From Bacteroidota bacterium (GTDB taxonomy: Bacteria > Bacteroidota > Bacteroidia > 2-12-FULL-35-15), in NCBI GenBank assembly GCA_025963775.1, contig JAOQAD010000028.1, positions 1 to 49,104 on the forward strand: a DNA stretch of 49,104 nt. Reading direction: 5' to 3'. Made by a program: the position numbers and the translations under genes. The notes under the pieces were generated by a model. It saw only the letters and a list, made by a program, of their open reading frames with translations, was not told where the DNA came from and made no database searches. Positions 8,101 to 16,324 of this stretch are shown in pieces (position 1 is the first letter of the stretch; each line of letters starts with the position of its first letter).

Positions 8101-9224
8101 GGCATCATCTGCAGGGCCCCCCTTCCTTCAAAATCATATTTTGTTTCAGCAAGCACGGCACTGTTCTCCGTATTAAGCACGGTGCTGGTTTGCCTGTTCC
8201 TGAGGCTGCCGTCAAAATAACTGATCACTTCTTTACGTTTTCCATCTTCAGCGAACGCAGCGGAATATTGCCAGTTATAGGTGCTGTCGAGGCCGGCATA
8301 ATCGAGCCGGTAAGCGCTGCTGCCCGTGGTAGTGGTTAATCCCGTTAAAGAACTGTTACTATAACTCCAGCTGCCTTCCACCCTTGCGCCCGAAGCGCCG
8401 TCGGTACCGATTCCCCGAACCCTGTACAGGAGTATGCCTCGCGGATATGCCAGCGGGATCTCATAATGCTGTTCGGTGGTATTGATGCGGGTGGCATCAC
8501 GGAAGTCAAAAGCGTAGCCCCCTGCCGCACTGTATCCTTTTTCACCAATGTCGACGAACAGCCACTCGAGGTCGTAGCTTTCCGCTCCCTGTGAATAATT
8601 CCAGGAAACCGGGAGCTTGTAATTGGCCACGCTTAAACTGTACATCACCGGCGGAACGGCAGGTGTTATGAATTTATAATAGCGCTCGGTTTCCTGTTCC
8701 AGGTCAAGGTATACATCGCCGGCATAATCAGAAAGGTTCATCGCGCCATTGCTGCCGCTGTAGGTTACTGAAGTTACTGTGAGCTTTGCATAATAATACT
8801 GTCCTGTATAGTGTAGCAGGTCTTTATCCTTGTAAGAGGAGCTGTTGTTGTAGTCAATGCTCAATGTTTGCCCGGTATAGGTTTGCAGCAGCGTGGAAGT
8901 TTGGTCATACAAGCTGATCGAGTACATAACGGTAAGGTTCCAGGAAGCCTGGTAATTGCTGAGCTTGCTCTGGTCAAAGCGCAACACCACATTGTTCCGG
9001 CCTTCTACCGTGTAAAACATCGAATTATGAATCCCATTCGTATTCATATAGGCCAGCCACTGGTCCTGGATGCTGAGCGTTGCCCCGGTGGCGATCTGAG
9101 AGCCTGTTTTGCTGATCAGGGCATTTTCCACCGCAGCGCTGGCTGTACCTGAAAAAAATGCAATTCCCGCAAACAGCAGTGTGAAAGCGCCCAGGATGGC
9201 CCGGAATGAAGATCTCTTATTCAT
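1389..9224 (-). CDS. Giant secreted Rhs repeat protein with variable C-terminal domain
   Basis: 2611 residues from the start I prefer at 9224, which gives a clean signal peptide (MNKRSSF, hydrophobic core, cleavage near GTASA). An upstream ATG at 9278 would bury it. After an FN3-like N-terminal part comes a region resembling the Bacteroidota domain DUF6443 (AETKYDFEGRG). A long cysteine-rich insert with three tandem repeats follows (4809-5504). Next are YD/Rhs repeats (YYYDQAGNLIKTV, FYYDYLGRLVVS, YEYDAIGNLTAD), then the Rhs core (YRYGFNGKEND, MRIYNPALGKFLSVDPLT, IDLDGLE). Rhs proteins form a hollow shell that encloses a C-terminal effector and delivers it to rivals or hosts. The last 249 residues after DLDGL differ in base composition from the body. 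The start follows the previous gene by 10 bases. Family assignment is secure; effector activity is unknown. Confidence 0.93.
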   Translation of the reverse strand: MNKRSSFRAILGAFTLLFAGIAFFSGTASAAVENALISKTGSQIATGATLSIQDQWLAYMNTNGIHNSMFYTVEGRNNVVLRFDQSKLSNYQASWNLTVMYSISLYDQTSTLLQTYTGQTLSIDYNNSSSYKDKDLLHYTGQYYYAKLTVTSVTYSGSNGAMNLSDYAGDVYLDLEQETERYYKFITPAVPPVMYSLSVANYKLPVSWNYSQGAESYDLEWLFVDIGEKGYSAAGGYAFDFRDATRINTTEQHYEIPLAYPRGILLYRVRGIGTDGASGARVEGSWSYSNSSLTGLTTTTGSSAYRLDYAGLDSTYNWQYSAAFAEDGKRKEVISYFDGSLRNRQTSTVLNTENSAVLAETKYDFEGRGALQMMPTPLTNTGIHFYNTFNENFDKSDFDSDPTYGSPAIVTTGDATGAYYANDNTATGTNAYTPDAEGYPYARSTFKRDGTNRLKTQSGVGADMKTGSGRETQYFYGTPGSQQELDRLFGNEAGNYTHYKKNMVADPNGQISISYIDQEGRIVATALSGEAPANLLPIDFKPEAASISDELLYGKNYPEGDAMTSHSTLTVSTAGAEYSFVYNLAAEQHCATCAETETCKTCKYDLEISITDEDNNPVTFTIGGSPVAGIATYTNISSETSLAFSVTFAYIGTYTVTKTLKLNEASLDAYYNEMVVALLPCATFTAVPQDVCLDCQGVCEQTYKVTDDSEAGFHYVNAAGATISSVDGEALIALCKKKCEDPSVQKSECEMMYAQLAADMSPGGQYFDNTYYDVATGTFHLQDNAWLSANIDAPDFAAFMLWINGAPAGCSYDSGVTGSWDWNSVRENWRDCFAEYLVKFHPEYCQYEFNCQRTLCSETSTPVKISASNDYDQDMQDNYSGMQYYNPTGLTPNTTADLTDNSDYVGAFTGAQLADPYFNPASYDGCTDQNVLHSLITCGEPDSPSMSEKLAAEDFLTHFVTAGTTGTPIYMSIWYVLDDPAGIHTWGTPAAVFSNTGLTVSNDVLQIFHTIHGYGSNPGLLGGTVPVMSKYQYFVSAYAGIKKMIKYQRYKGYSSQVPTDLKCDPLTGSDTHWGWTDASSSFQIRYQDAIPFKLAWENICHQDSPERLLVNSSIVTAIADFASGDGADGGLTLEAYRGNCAHYAWKWLQQLRADCPSIVPDADSMAIRNYMIEVCAHGADPINALGASSCGGCSIPGPLGSGCSFSSFDDIRNCYATLHSTTCSSSIVYPPVNVINQQVTCSCEKYYAFVDEYGPFATDAAEATAFNDFYSPSVAITATDVNNWQTECALTSGHGLTGLDNLPTSLMCPATSTETYNATTCTCTNLDNYIEGLEADHPGISSSDSDIATELNSAFHPVTDYTGSDVTAWRSACANGTVTSSTFNNLPGMLKCLDYNECTRNSLYSFITNHGFPEPPATYTGTEQTNIVDALNIAFHPATALVWSDVSAWLTACSSGTFTSTTFDNLPNGLKCTQDGMPPPPCNCEQENLQNYADAQYTNAVLQNTAAEAAARDFMAAYRAQCLNTLERETLTVTYPLNEYYYTLYYYDQAGNLIKTVPPQGVEPLTTGTVPALADVKDYRQGAGGSSFSVPSHKMVTHYWYNSLQQLVKQLTPDAGSTNFYYDYLGRLVVSQNAKQAPNDYSYTLYDLLGRIKEVGQLTTSTAISSIDTRDDAVLTPWIGAASAYAQVTRTYYDAVPAVSTLYGGTEQKNLRGRVAMSSYTDAAGASTYDHASHYSYDEHGNVKTLIQENKHLAEIGQSLKYIDYEYDLVSGNVNKVSYQDRPDAGGNPQFDRFYHKYLYDADNRITQVFTSNDDVIWKKEAKYFYYLHGPLARTELGDREVQGIDHVYTLQGWIKGVNTNVLDNTKDPGHDAQQTANLNKMFGTDAFGYTLNYFSGDYTAKKTSAGAFEAGTTTNTYFSAAPGLYNGNISMMGTTITDNTGAATPQMTAYNYDQLNRIRQATSYTAISSNVWSNTASGDRYKEEFHYDLNGNIYEAQRFNQAGVQFDRLRYHYYEAGTSSYDYTTYPGTPTPAGITNRLSYAGDLSLFTPVSTTDIDPQAANNYEYDAIGNLTADAQEEIGTGGITWSVYGKIKGITRTGTGSRDDLDFAYDATGNRVEKIVKPRPSGSLTDEVDWTGTYYVRDAQGNVMATYNRSYVHGSGSSYTDNFALAEHPIYGSSRLGVRRGEAGDKLSLAFTAPGFTLHKFTSRSYTIPTPGTFSAARVEYFSKLGLKNYELGNHLGNVLSTISDRKIEINGSGTVISSFKSEILSAQDYYAFGMGMPGRSFTSSTAYRYGFNGKENDPETVTTGNGTQDYGMRIYNPALGKFLSVDPLTKKFAFYSPYQYAGNTPIVAIDLDGLEDVWIHTRRIKTGAAIKVFSANLNELERDILWRMLTGDPEGLSDGIVYTTTNAGGELERIYPDVPVSTPVGSEHEYSFFEDADRFVNGNMMGSEIQQPDAPFYSVDAGVKVKGKTGLLEITAESKMTEASDNNTTYSSEFNINLLATPPSLQPGPGDAKIAKFAANAFFKFNIIPSNKEGIGIQNKFGIANYYIQINWESTGLQSFEIGVTTENMVFEDNIDFGQGKLNVYKASTQSGSSSVLVNPYRK
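4809..5504 (-). repeat. Three tandem ~75-residue cysteine-bounded repeats inside the Rhs protein
   Basis: Copies start at about 5504, 5264 and 5033 on the minus strand. Each opens with a cysteine (CSC, CTC, then C alone), has a conserved aromatic (FYSP, FHPV, FHPA) before DV..W...C, and closes with a NLP...L.C motif (LDNLPTSLMC, FNNLPGMLKC, FDNLPNGLKC). The even cysteine pattern suggests disulfide-stabilised modules outside the cytoplasm. They are not Rhs repeats and I do not recognise the family. Confidence 0.75.
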
Positions 9225-9234
9225 ATTTTTTTCT

Positions 9235-9954
9235 TTATGATTTCGAATGACTTTGATTAACAACTTCGTATTTCTCATATTTTTTCAATGGAAGCATTTC
9301 ATTTTTGCGGGAAACAAGGAAATTATTCTCAGAGAAGAATGAATCGGGAACTTCCCTGTCCAGCTCAGTATCCGTATAGGTAACCACCACTTTTGCAAGG
9401 GAGTTGCCATAGTCCTTACTTGTATTATAATAGAATACAACCTCCCTCATCAGGCAGGTAACCGGGTCGAGCACGATTTCCATTCTCGCGATCTCGCCGC
9501 TTTTATAGGTCAGCTCTATTCTTTTTTCCTTCGCATTGTCCTGCAGGTATTTCACCTTTACATTCTTTTCCATCATCACCATTGAAGAGTCTAAACTGGC
9601 AATGGTAAATCCATTCCTTGGTGCGGAAGCCGGATTATTCTTTTTATACACGATCATTTTCTGGCCATGGTCCACCACAAGCATGCAGCGCTCATTCAGT
9701 ATGGTAATGCGCCCCATCATACTGGTATAGTAATTACTTCCGCTGCTCACCACTTCCCCTGCAGATCGAAAAAACGCTTTCTTATCATTAAGGCCTGCAT
9801 ACGAATTCACATCCACCTTCATGCTGAACGATTTTGCGTTCATGTACGCCTTGTTCATTTCAAGGAGGTCTTTTTTCCAGTTCTGCGAAAGCATTGCTGC
9901 CGACATCAGCAACAGGATTGCGAGTGCTCCCGATTTTTTAAAAACAGTGCTCAT
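9235..9954 (-). CDS. LolA-like periplasmic protein
   Basis: 239 residues from the start at 9954, where MSTVFKKSGALAILLLMSA forms a signal peptide ending near LSQ. A start at 9981 would add nine residues ahead of it. The mature part has the order of the LolA/LolB fold: an early MNKAYMNAKSFSMKVDV segment, a run of short strands containing GQKMIVYKK, and LDPVTCLMREVVFYY followed by VVVTYTDTELD. LolA-type proteins bind lipid or lipoprotein acyl chains in the periplasm. This copy lies between two giant secreted proteins, so it could help fold or lipid-handle them rather than serve general lipoprotein sorting. The fold is inferred from pattern only. Confidence 0.6.
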   Translation of the reverse strand: MSTVFKKSGALAILLLMSAAMLSQNWKKDLLEMNKAYMNAKSFSMKVDVNSYAGLNDKKAFFRSAGEVVSSGSNYYTSMMGRITILNERCMLVVDHGQKMIVYKKNNPASAPRNGFTIASLDSSMVMMEKNVKVKYLQDNAKEKRIELTYKSGEIARMEIVLDPVTCLMREVVFYYNTSKDYGNSLAKVVVTYTDTELDREVPDSFFSENNFLVSRKNEMLPLKKYEKYEVVNQSHSKS

Positions 9955-9961
9955 CTTTATT

Positions 9962-12900
9962 TTATAAATTACGTTTAACATTGCTGCGTGTTGTTTTTAT
10001 GGTGCGTATGCCCTGTGCTGTTTCCTTTTTCACCTGCACAAGCGTGCCTTCCTGGTCATAGTTATAGAAGGTGGCAAAATTCTGATTATCGAGCTCCGCC
10101 ACAAGCCACAGTGTTTGCGGGTTATACACGTAAGTCTTAATCCCGCTTTCGAATGGCATGATACGGATATCATCCACTAATTTCAGTGTGGAGGATCCGA
10201 TATTGAAATCGAAGGTTATGGCACCGCTACCGCTGGCGGTGAACACCACATCACATTTCCTCCAGCCTTCAATAGGCCCGCTAAGGGTTGCAGAAACAAC
10301 GGAGCCACCCGAAGGAACAGTGATCGCGGGCGTTGAGCCGGCATCGCCTTTAAACCAGGCGCTGATCATATAGCTCTTGCCGGTAGCCGGACTGAAATGC
10401 TGTGCAGAGCTGGCCACGAAACGGGCGGAAGCTCCGGAAGGAATCTGCATGGAATAGCTTCCTGTGTGGGACGACGAATTAATCGCAAGTGAGCCAGAGC
10501 CGTTTACAGCGAGGTTGATGTGGCCGTGCTTATGCCCTGCCGGCGCCATGCTGTAATTATTGTTCAGATAATCCTCGAAGCTGTCAAACGCTGTTTCGTA
10601 ATAAGAAGCATTGGATGCAATTGCAACGGGCACGGAATTATTGTATCCATACAATGCGGCGGAGTAAATGCCCATCCGGTCCTCGTTCTCTATTTCATAG
10701 CCGTATGGACTGTACCTTGTGATCTTATTTGCCCAGGTCCATTTCGGATTATCATGCGTTGACCAGTTGAAAGGAAGAAAACTAAGATAGGTACCGTCTT
10801 TGGCAATATTGGTAGCCGGGCTTCCCTGCTTACGGTCAACCTGGTACAGCCAGGATTGTTCAGGCCTCCAGACGCCTTCCTCCCCGGCTGCATATCCGGC
10901 AAAATTGTGGAGGGGCAATATCATCTGGTTGTTATCTGCATCGTCATAGTCATAGGAAAAATCATCCCTCATCTCCATGGCGCTTGCATGCAATACATCA
11001 TCAAGGCATTCTTTCAGGCAGTTGTCGTCATCATGCCAGTTGCCTATCATCGTACTCCCGGTAGGCGCGTAGGGATATACCGTGCTCAGCTCGATCGCCA
11101 TCACATGCGGCCCCATTTTTTTCAACAGGTAAGAAGTGTACAATGGAGAAGCGAACTGCGCATGCACATTCTCACATTTCAACTGTTCCTCCGCAAAGGT
11201 GAAGGTGATGGAGTTGGTGCCTGAGCCGAGCGCTGCATCAATTGTATTGCCGGAAGCGCATTCGGTGAATGTGAGCGTACCAGATGGCAGCGCACCGGCA
11301 TTTGCAGCAACATACGTATTCCATGCTTCAAAAAGCGGGAATTTCCGCGTGGTGACAGGGTTGCTCAGGGAAACGATAGACCCGTTGCTGCTGCTTAAAT
11401 GGTTCCGCCTCCCGGAGCGAAGGATCGTGACGGTGTAAAGGCCATCAGTATCAGAATAGCTGGCGTTCGTATTATCTTTCACGTCAAAGCTGGTCGAGGT
11501 TACATTCGTTACGTAATAAACCTCTCCCGGGTGTGAGCCAAAGCCGGTTATCTCGTCGCCTTCACTGAAATACTGTTTCGGATTTGTGCTGCCAAAACCG
11601 GAAGCCATGTGAAAAGTACCGGTGGTTATTTTATCGATCCGTAACAATGCACCGATATTTTTATAAGCGGCACCCATTCCGTCATACGCCCATTGGGAAG
11701 CATACTCATAGGAATACACCGGCGCATCGAAATCATTCGTAACCTGCGTAAGCAAAGGTTTTCCTGTGGCGGCATCAAACATCAGGTTCTTTGTGCTGGC
11801 CATGGCCCCCTCACTGTATTGCTTTGTTTCCATTAAAACACCATTGCGGCTGATTACGTTCATGCCTACCACTGATTTATTGATACCTTCCGAATAACTC
11901 ACTTTTGGAAGAAACAGGCAATACACAATTGCAGGATAAGTAACTTCCACATTAACCTGCCCGCCGTTCGTCATGCTCGTGGTTGAACTCTCGCGCATGT
12001 CTATAAAAAAATCTTTGGTAAGCCCAAGGCTCGATGTTTTATAAAAGGCATCATCGTACAAGGCATCTACCATGTTATTCAAATGATTCAACCCGGTTGG
12101 CGTATAAGGTGCATCCGTTTTGTAAACATATTCCGTTTTAGTAACAGGTGAAGGCGTTTGAGGCGACATCAGATCCGTACCGTATGAATAAGTGGCCATC
12201 GATTTCAGCTTTCCATGCATGTCATTTGTTTCCACAGTATAGGTTTGGGAATGTGCATGGTTCTCAAAGCTCACATTTCCGATGAACGGAATATTCAGAT
12301 GTGGATTAAAATTTTTAGGAAGAACACCCGAAGAGCTGACCATCACCGGAAAATCCTTCGCTGTATAGTATTCATATACCGAAATACCCTGTGTGCCTTT
12401 GGTAACATCCGCAGGGATTGCCTGATCATCTTTTTGAGTGATGCTTTTGACAATGATCCGGCTGTATCCAACACCGGCTGCAGGATAATAGCTTTCACAA
12501 AGCGGCTCTTCCATGTACAGGTCGTCATGCTTCAGCAGGAGGTAATCGGAGCTGTAGCGGATGGGCTTGCGCAATGCAATTTCTTCGCCGCCGATCAATG
12601 GCTCATATTCTGCAACACCAGAACTGCTGCCGTCGGGGAGCGTATAGCTGTATTGCTGTCCGTAAACCGAAAGTTCATCACCTGCACCGGTATGCGCCCA
12701 GGTATCGGAAATTGAAATCTGCTTAACCCGATTTCCACCACCGTATTTTATAAAATCGGGAGAATTCAGGCGGATAAAAGAAGATTTTGAAAGATCGATC
12801 CTGTTACAGAATTGGTGGATCGCACAATAATTATAATAGCCGGCAAAGAGCTGGATATTGCTTGTAAAAAAGCCCACCACGCCTGTGACGAGGCTCAACA

Positions 12901-15900
12901 GTTCAGAAGCAGCAGGGTTATCTGACAAACTGCCGCTGCTGGAAGGATACAGCAGGTCTGGCCGGTTCAGTTTCAGGTATTGCCAGCCTGCTTTCCTGAA
13001 TGGATGTGTTTTATCTCCACCTGTGTTATTGTTATCATGCACATTTACCGGTTTTACCTTTACATATCCAACATAATGTCCGCTGGTAATTTCATAAACC
13101 CCGTAATGCTCCCCGTTTTCCACATCAGGTGCATCTGTTGCATCTATCTTTGCATATCCGCTCACATAATCACTGGTAAATTCGGTGGTTGCATACCTGC
13201 GTTTCAGGCGCTGATAGGTTTTGAAGTACATATCGTCAATGCCCTTTACATATTTCCAGACCCATTCTTTCGTTGCATGCGCCTGGCTTTCCAGCTCAAA
13301 GAATACCAGCAGGTTATTGTCGTCAATGCTATTGCCATTATCACGCACTACGTTAGAGCTTTCAACATGTCCGGTCCCTGCAATCTTTGCCATCTGCATG
13401 GCCTGCTTGTCCTGCACAAATGCATAATCGTCGCTTTCATAGGCTACTTCTATTTTTCCTCCTGAAGGCAGCGTAATTCCTTTCAGGCACCAGGCAGAAG
13501 CATTGTTGTTCCGGAGGGTTTCCTGCGGAGTGGTTTCTGAATGCTGATCGGTGTAAGGATCCTCCGGGTCAAAAAGCACCGACTTATAATTACCCCAGCG
13601 GTCCATCTGCATGGTGGAGAAACCAGGATTTTCCACAGTATTGATGGTCCCTCCGTAAGTATTCCTCTCATGGTAATCAAACTCGTAAGGAGAAACGTAT
13701 CCCTTATTATTGTTCAGGTAAGTGAACCATACCTTCTTTAGCGTAAGCTTGCCATGGTTAACATTTTTGTCTAGGCCGGTATAGTATTCAGAACCTGTAG
13801 AAGTACCTACATTGTTCAACACACCGCCGCAAAGGTCGTAGGTATAATCAAAATGCACCGTTTTTATTGGTGTGGGAGTTCCCGACGCATAACCGGGATC
13901 AGATTTGCTGTAAAGATTTATCATGTCCAGCTTTTGCAGGGCAAGACTTCCAAGGGTGATTGTTGGCGCACCGCTTGCTATGGCGCCATTATTCTCATTG
14001 TTCGCGCCGTAGCCATCCCTGCGGTCGGATAAGCTGAATTCAGCAATATGCGTTTTCGTTTCAACAGAATTCAAGTACCAGATATCTTTGCTGCCGTATG
14101 TATATCCCGCTTTGTCATCATTCGCCCCTTCGGATTCATACCCTTGAATATAGCTGGCATACAAAAAGGGAGAACGCCAGTTAAAATTTCCGAGCTTTGA
14201 ATAATTGAATTTTACATAATAGCCATAATCATCGTCAGTAAGCCCATCGCCGGTTAAATCCACATAATCCGGCGATACAATTGCCGTGAGAAGATAGCTG
14301 TGGGCATATGGCGGCAGGCTCTTATAGGAATAAAAATTATCATTGCCCTTTGAATTGCTGCTGCTTACATCGTCTGCCTCGTAATTCACTAATTTTCTGT
14401 CACCGAGCACCGGGTTGTTTTGGCCCGGCACATCACCTTCCACTGAAAATGTAACCTCTTTCTGCGCTGTATTATAAGCAGCGATGCCATAGATGTAGCG
14501 GTTACCATCGGCATTTACAACCGTTATCTCACCGATGTGATCGTTTGGCTTCAGGGAATAATCTGGAGTAGTGCCGCTTGAGTTCCGTGGGTATTCATTT
14601 TTGTCATACAAAGTGTTATTGGACCATGCGGAAGAAGCGTTCGGCAAATGGAGATTTGCATTTGTGCGGTAGGACATTACCTGGGACCTGCTGGGACGTG
14701 TTTCCAGCTGAGCATCGGTGAGAGCCCCCTTACTCACCTTAAAATCAATAATAGGCTTAACAAATTCATCAAGGTCGGCATCGGCAAAGCTGCCAAGGCT
14801 AAAATCGGGGGAATAGCTAAGAGGAAGATAATCCGAGATCCCTTTCAGTGTTGTTTTATCTTCATCATAATTGGCTGTCATATCGCCGGCGCTCCTGAAA
14901 TAAAAGGGCTCATAAAGCGGCTTGGTCAGGTCCCGGTTCTTAAATTCATAATGGGTCGGCCCGTTTAAATCGCTCCAGGTACTTGCATTGCGCCACGGTC
15001 CGTAATACGCATTCGAATAACTCAGGGTCATATCGCCTCCTACTTTAAAGGTCGGGGGCCCCATCCCTATTTCCAACCCAACGTCAATCCCGCGGTTTTT
15101 GGCTCTAGTCACAGGGTCATATAAAATCCCTATATCGGAGCGATGTGGCATGAAAGCTCCACCAATACCTTGTCCCTGCACAAAAAAAATGTCATTCGTG
15201 AATACAGGCACTGGCATCGCCGGTATGTCCTTTGTTAATTGAGCATCTTTTTCACGGTTAAAATCCATCAGGGCCAGATCATTCCCATCACCGGATTGCT
15301 TCGACTGAGCATACATGTATCCATAACCTTTAAGCGATAATGAATTTTGCTTGATCTTATCCTGCGAATAAAATGCTTCCCCCCCGAAATAAGGATTTAC
15401 CAGAGCAACATCCGGCCCAAAATCAAAAGCGGCTGAAACTGAAAAGCCCCCCCTGGGCATTTCGGCATGGGGAATATAGGAGGAGCCTGCAAAACTAACT
15501 CCGGCAGAATGACTTCCATTCTTGTCTACGTTAAAAACAGTTTTGCGAACCCCGCCTTCCCCGTCCCTGACCATTCCCGTTACACTGTTTGAGTTCTTCA
15601 CCGTTTTAGAATATTCAAATGAAAGATCTTTCGCGCCATGAGCAGAACCATATGTGAATGAAAGGCCGTATTTTCTTTCATTGTCCCCCTGCTTTTTAGA
15701 GTAACTTAATGTTGCTGAAATGTCCTGCTCACCTGACAAGCTATTGTAGTTTGTTTGAACTCCTCCTCCAAAGCCCATCGCATCCCTCTGCCCAACGCTG
15801 AGCCCTGCACCGGTTACCAACCCGATCCCATGGTAACTGTTATAAGTCAGGCCCGATGAAAGAGAAAGATTATAATCCAGGTCGAGGCTCGCCATCTCCA

Positions 15901-16318
15901 ATGAAAATTTTGTTTTGAGCATCGCGGAAACATTTGGTTTCATGTACATCACTTTTCCAATTGCATCTCCGTTAAAATCATCCGGCAGGCCGCGCATCTG
16001 CCTGTTAATCTCGCCGGCATTAATGTTCCAGCCAAGGCCTACCCAGGAAGCTTCCTGTTCCATGCCTATGCCCGCATGATAAGCAAGGTTGATCGGGTAG
16101 CCGCCATTTGGGCCGGGTACGGTCATTAAGGGAATATTATAATTAAAATCACCTGAAAATGGATCCACCATCTCGGTTGTGCCGATCGGCTCAAAGCTTT
16201 GCATTTCCGGCTGGCTCGGACCGGTGGTCAATGCCAGTGCAACTGTTGGAGAAATAATTTCGAACAAAATATTGATCGCCAGGTACACTGCGACCACTTT
16301 ATATATCTTTTTTTTCAT
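9962..16318 (-). CDS. Giant secreted SpvB/TcB-like protein, partner of the Rhs protein
   Basis: 2118 residues with an N-terminal signal peptide (MKKKIYKVVAVYLAI, ending near ALA). Residues ~40-110 carry DPFSGDFNYNIPLMTVPGPNGGYPINLAYHAG-type sequence, then WVGLGWNIN, the pattern of the N-terminal domain of SpvB and TcB proteins (flat-ended start of the toxin shell). Long beta-rich stretches and YD-like segments follow. Close to the C-terminus is a carbohydrate-binding-module-like jelly roll (GWRKCDVVFTASGSG), then a closing YNYDQEGTLVQVKKE segment. There is no RHS core with a variable tip, so this is not itself the effector carrier. It precedes the LolA-like gene and the Rhs gene in one operon. 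The arrangement recalls TcB and TcC, which jointly build one shell, but here each partner has its own signal peptide. Role as a shell partner is inference. Confidence 0.8.
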   Translation of the reverse strand: MKKKIYKVVAVYLAINILFEIISPTVALALTTGPSQPEMQSFEPIGTTEMVDPFSGDFNYNIPLMTVPGPNGGYPINLAYHAGIGMEQEASWVGLGWNINAGEINRQMRGLPDDFNGDAIGKVMYMKPNVSAMLKTKFSLEMASLDLDYNLSLSSGLTYNSYHGIGLVTGAGLSVGQRDAMGFGGGVQTNYNSLSGEQDISATLSYSKKQGDNERKYGLSFTYGSAHGAKDLSFEYSKTVKNSNSVTGMVRDGEGGVRKTVFNVDKNGSHSAGVSFAGSSYIPHAEMPRGGFSVSAAFDFGPDVALVNPYFGGEAFYSQDKIKQNSLSLKGYGYMYAQSKQSGDGNDLALMDFNREKDAQLTKDIPAMPVPVFTNDIFFVQGQGIGGAFMPHRSDIGILYDPVTRAKNRGIDVGLEIGMGPPTFKVGGDMTLSYSNAYYGPWRNASTWSDLNGPTHYEFKNRDLTKPLYEPFYFRSAGDMTANYDEDKTTLKGISDYLPLSYSPDFSLGSFADADLDEFVKPIIDFKVSKGALTDAQLETRPSRSQVMSYRTNANLHLPNASSAWSNNTLYDKNEYPRNSSGTTPDYSLKPNDHIGEITVVNADGNRYIYGIAAYNTAQKEVTFSVEGDVPGQNNPVLGDRKLVNYEADDVSSSNSKGNDNFYSYKSLPPYAHSYLLTAIVSPDYVDLTGDGLTDDDYGYYVKFNYSKLGNFNWRSPFLYASYIQGYESEGANDDKAGYTYGSKDIWYLNSVETKTHIAEFSLSDRRDGYGANNENNGAIASGAPTITLGSLALQKLDMINLYSKSDPGYASGTPTPIKTVHFDYTYDLCGGVLNNVGTSTGSEYYTGLDKNVNHGKLTLKKVWFTYLNNNKGYVSPYEFDYHERNTYGGTINTVENPGFSTMQMDRWGNYKSVLFDPEDPYTDQHSETTPQETLRNNNASAWCLKGITLPSGGKIEVAYESDDYAFVQDKQAMQMAKIAGTGHVESSNVVRDNGNSIDDNNLLVFFELESQAHATKEWVWKYVKGIDDMYFKTYQRLKRRYATTEFTSDYVSGYAKIDATDAPDVENGEHYGVYEITSGHYVGYVKVKPVNVHDNNNTGGDKTHPFRKAGWQYLKLNRPDLLYPSSSGSLSDNPAASELLSLVTGVVGFFTSNIQLFAGYYNYCAIHQFCNRIDLSKSSFIRLNSPDFIKYGGGNRVKQISISDTWAHTGAGDELSVYGQQYSYTLPDGSSSGVAEYEPLIGGEEIALRKPIRYSSDYLLLKHDDLYMEEPLCESYYPAAGVGYSRIIVKSITQKDDQAIPADVTKGTQGISVYEYYTAKDFPVMVSSSGVLPKNFNPHLNIPFIGNVSFENHAHSQTYTVETNDMHGKLKSMATYSYGTDLMSPQTPSPVTKTEYVYKTDAPYTPTGLNHLNNMVDALYDDAFYKTSSLGLTKDFFIDMRESSTTSMTNGGQVNVEVTYPAIVYCLFLPKVSYSEGINKSVVGMNVISRNGVLMETKQYSEGAMASTKNLMFDAATGKPLLTQVTNDFDAPVYSYEYASQWAYDGMGAAYKNIGALLRIDKITTGTFHMASGFGSTNPKQYFSEGDEITGFGSHPGEVYYVTNVTSTSFDVKDNTNASYSDTDGLYTVTILRSGRRNHLSSSNGSIVSLSNPVTTRKFPLFEAWNTYVAANAGALPSGTLTFTECASGNTIDAALGSGTNSITFTFAEEQLKCENVHAQFASPLYTSYLLKKMGPHVMAIELSTVYPYAPTGSTMIGNWHDDDNCLKECLDDVLHASAMEMRDDFSYDYDDADNNQMILPLHNFAGYAAGEEGVWRPEQSWLYQVDRKQGSPATNIAKDGTYLSFLPFNWSTHDNPKWTWANKITRYSPYGYEIENEDRMGIYSAALYGYNNSVPVAIASNASYYETAFDSFEDYLNNNYSMAPAGHKHGHINLAVNGSGSLAINSSSHTGSYSMQIPSGASARFVASSAQHFSPATGKSYMISAWFKGDAGSTPAITVPSGGSVVSATLSGPIEGWRKCDVVFTASGSGAITFDFNIGSSTLKLVDDIRIMPFESGIKTYVYNPQTLWLVAELDNQNFATFYNYDQEGTLVQVKKETAQGIRTIKTTRSNVKRNL

Positions 16319-16324
16319 AGCTGA

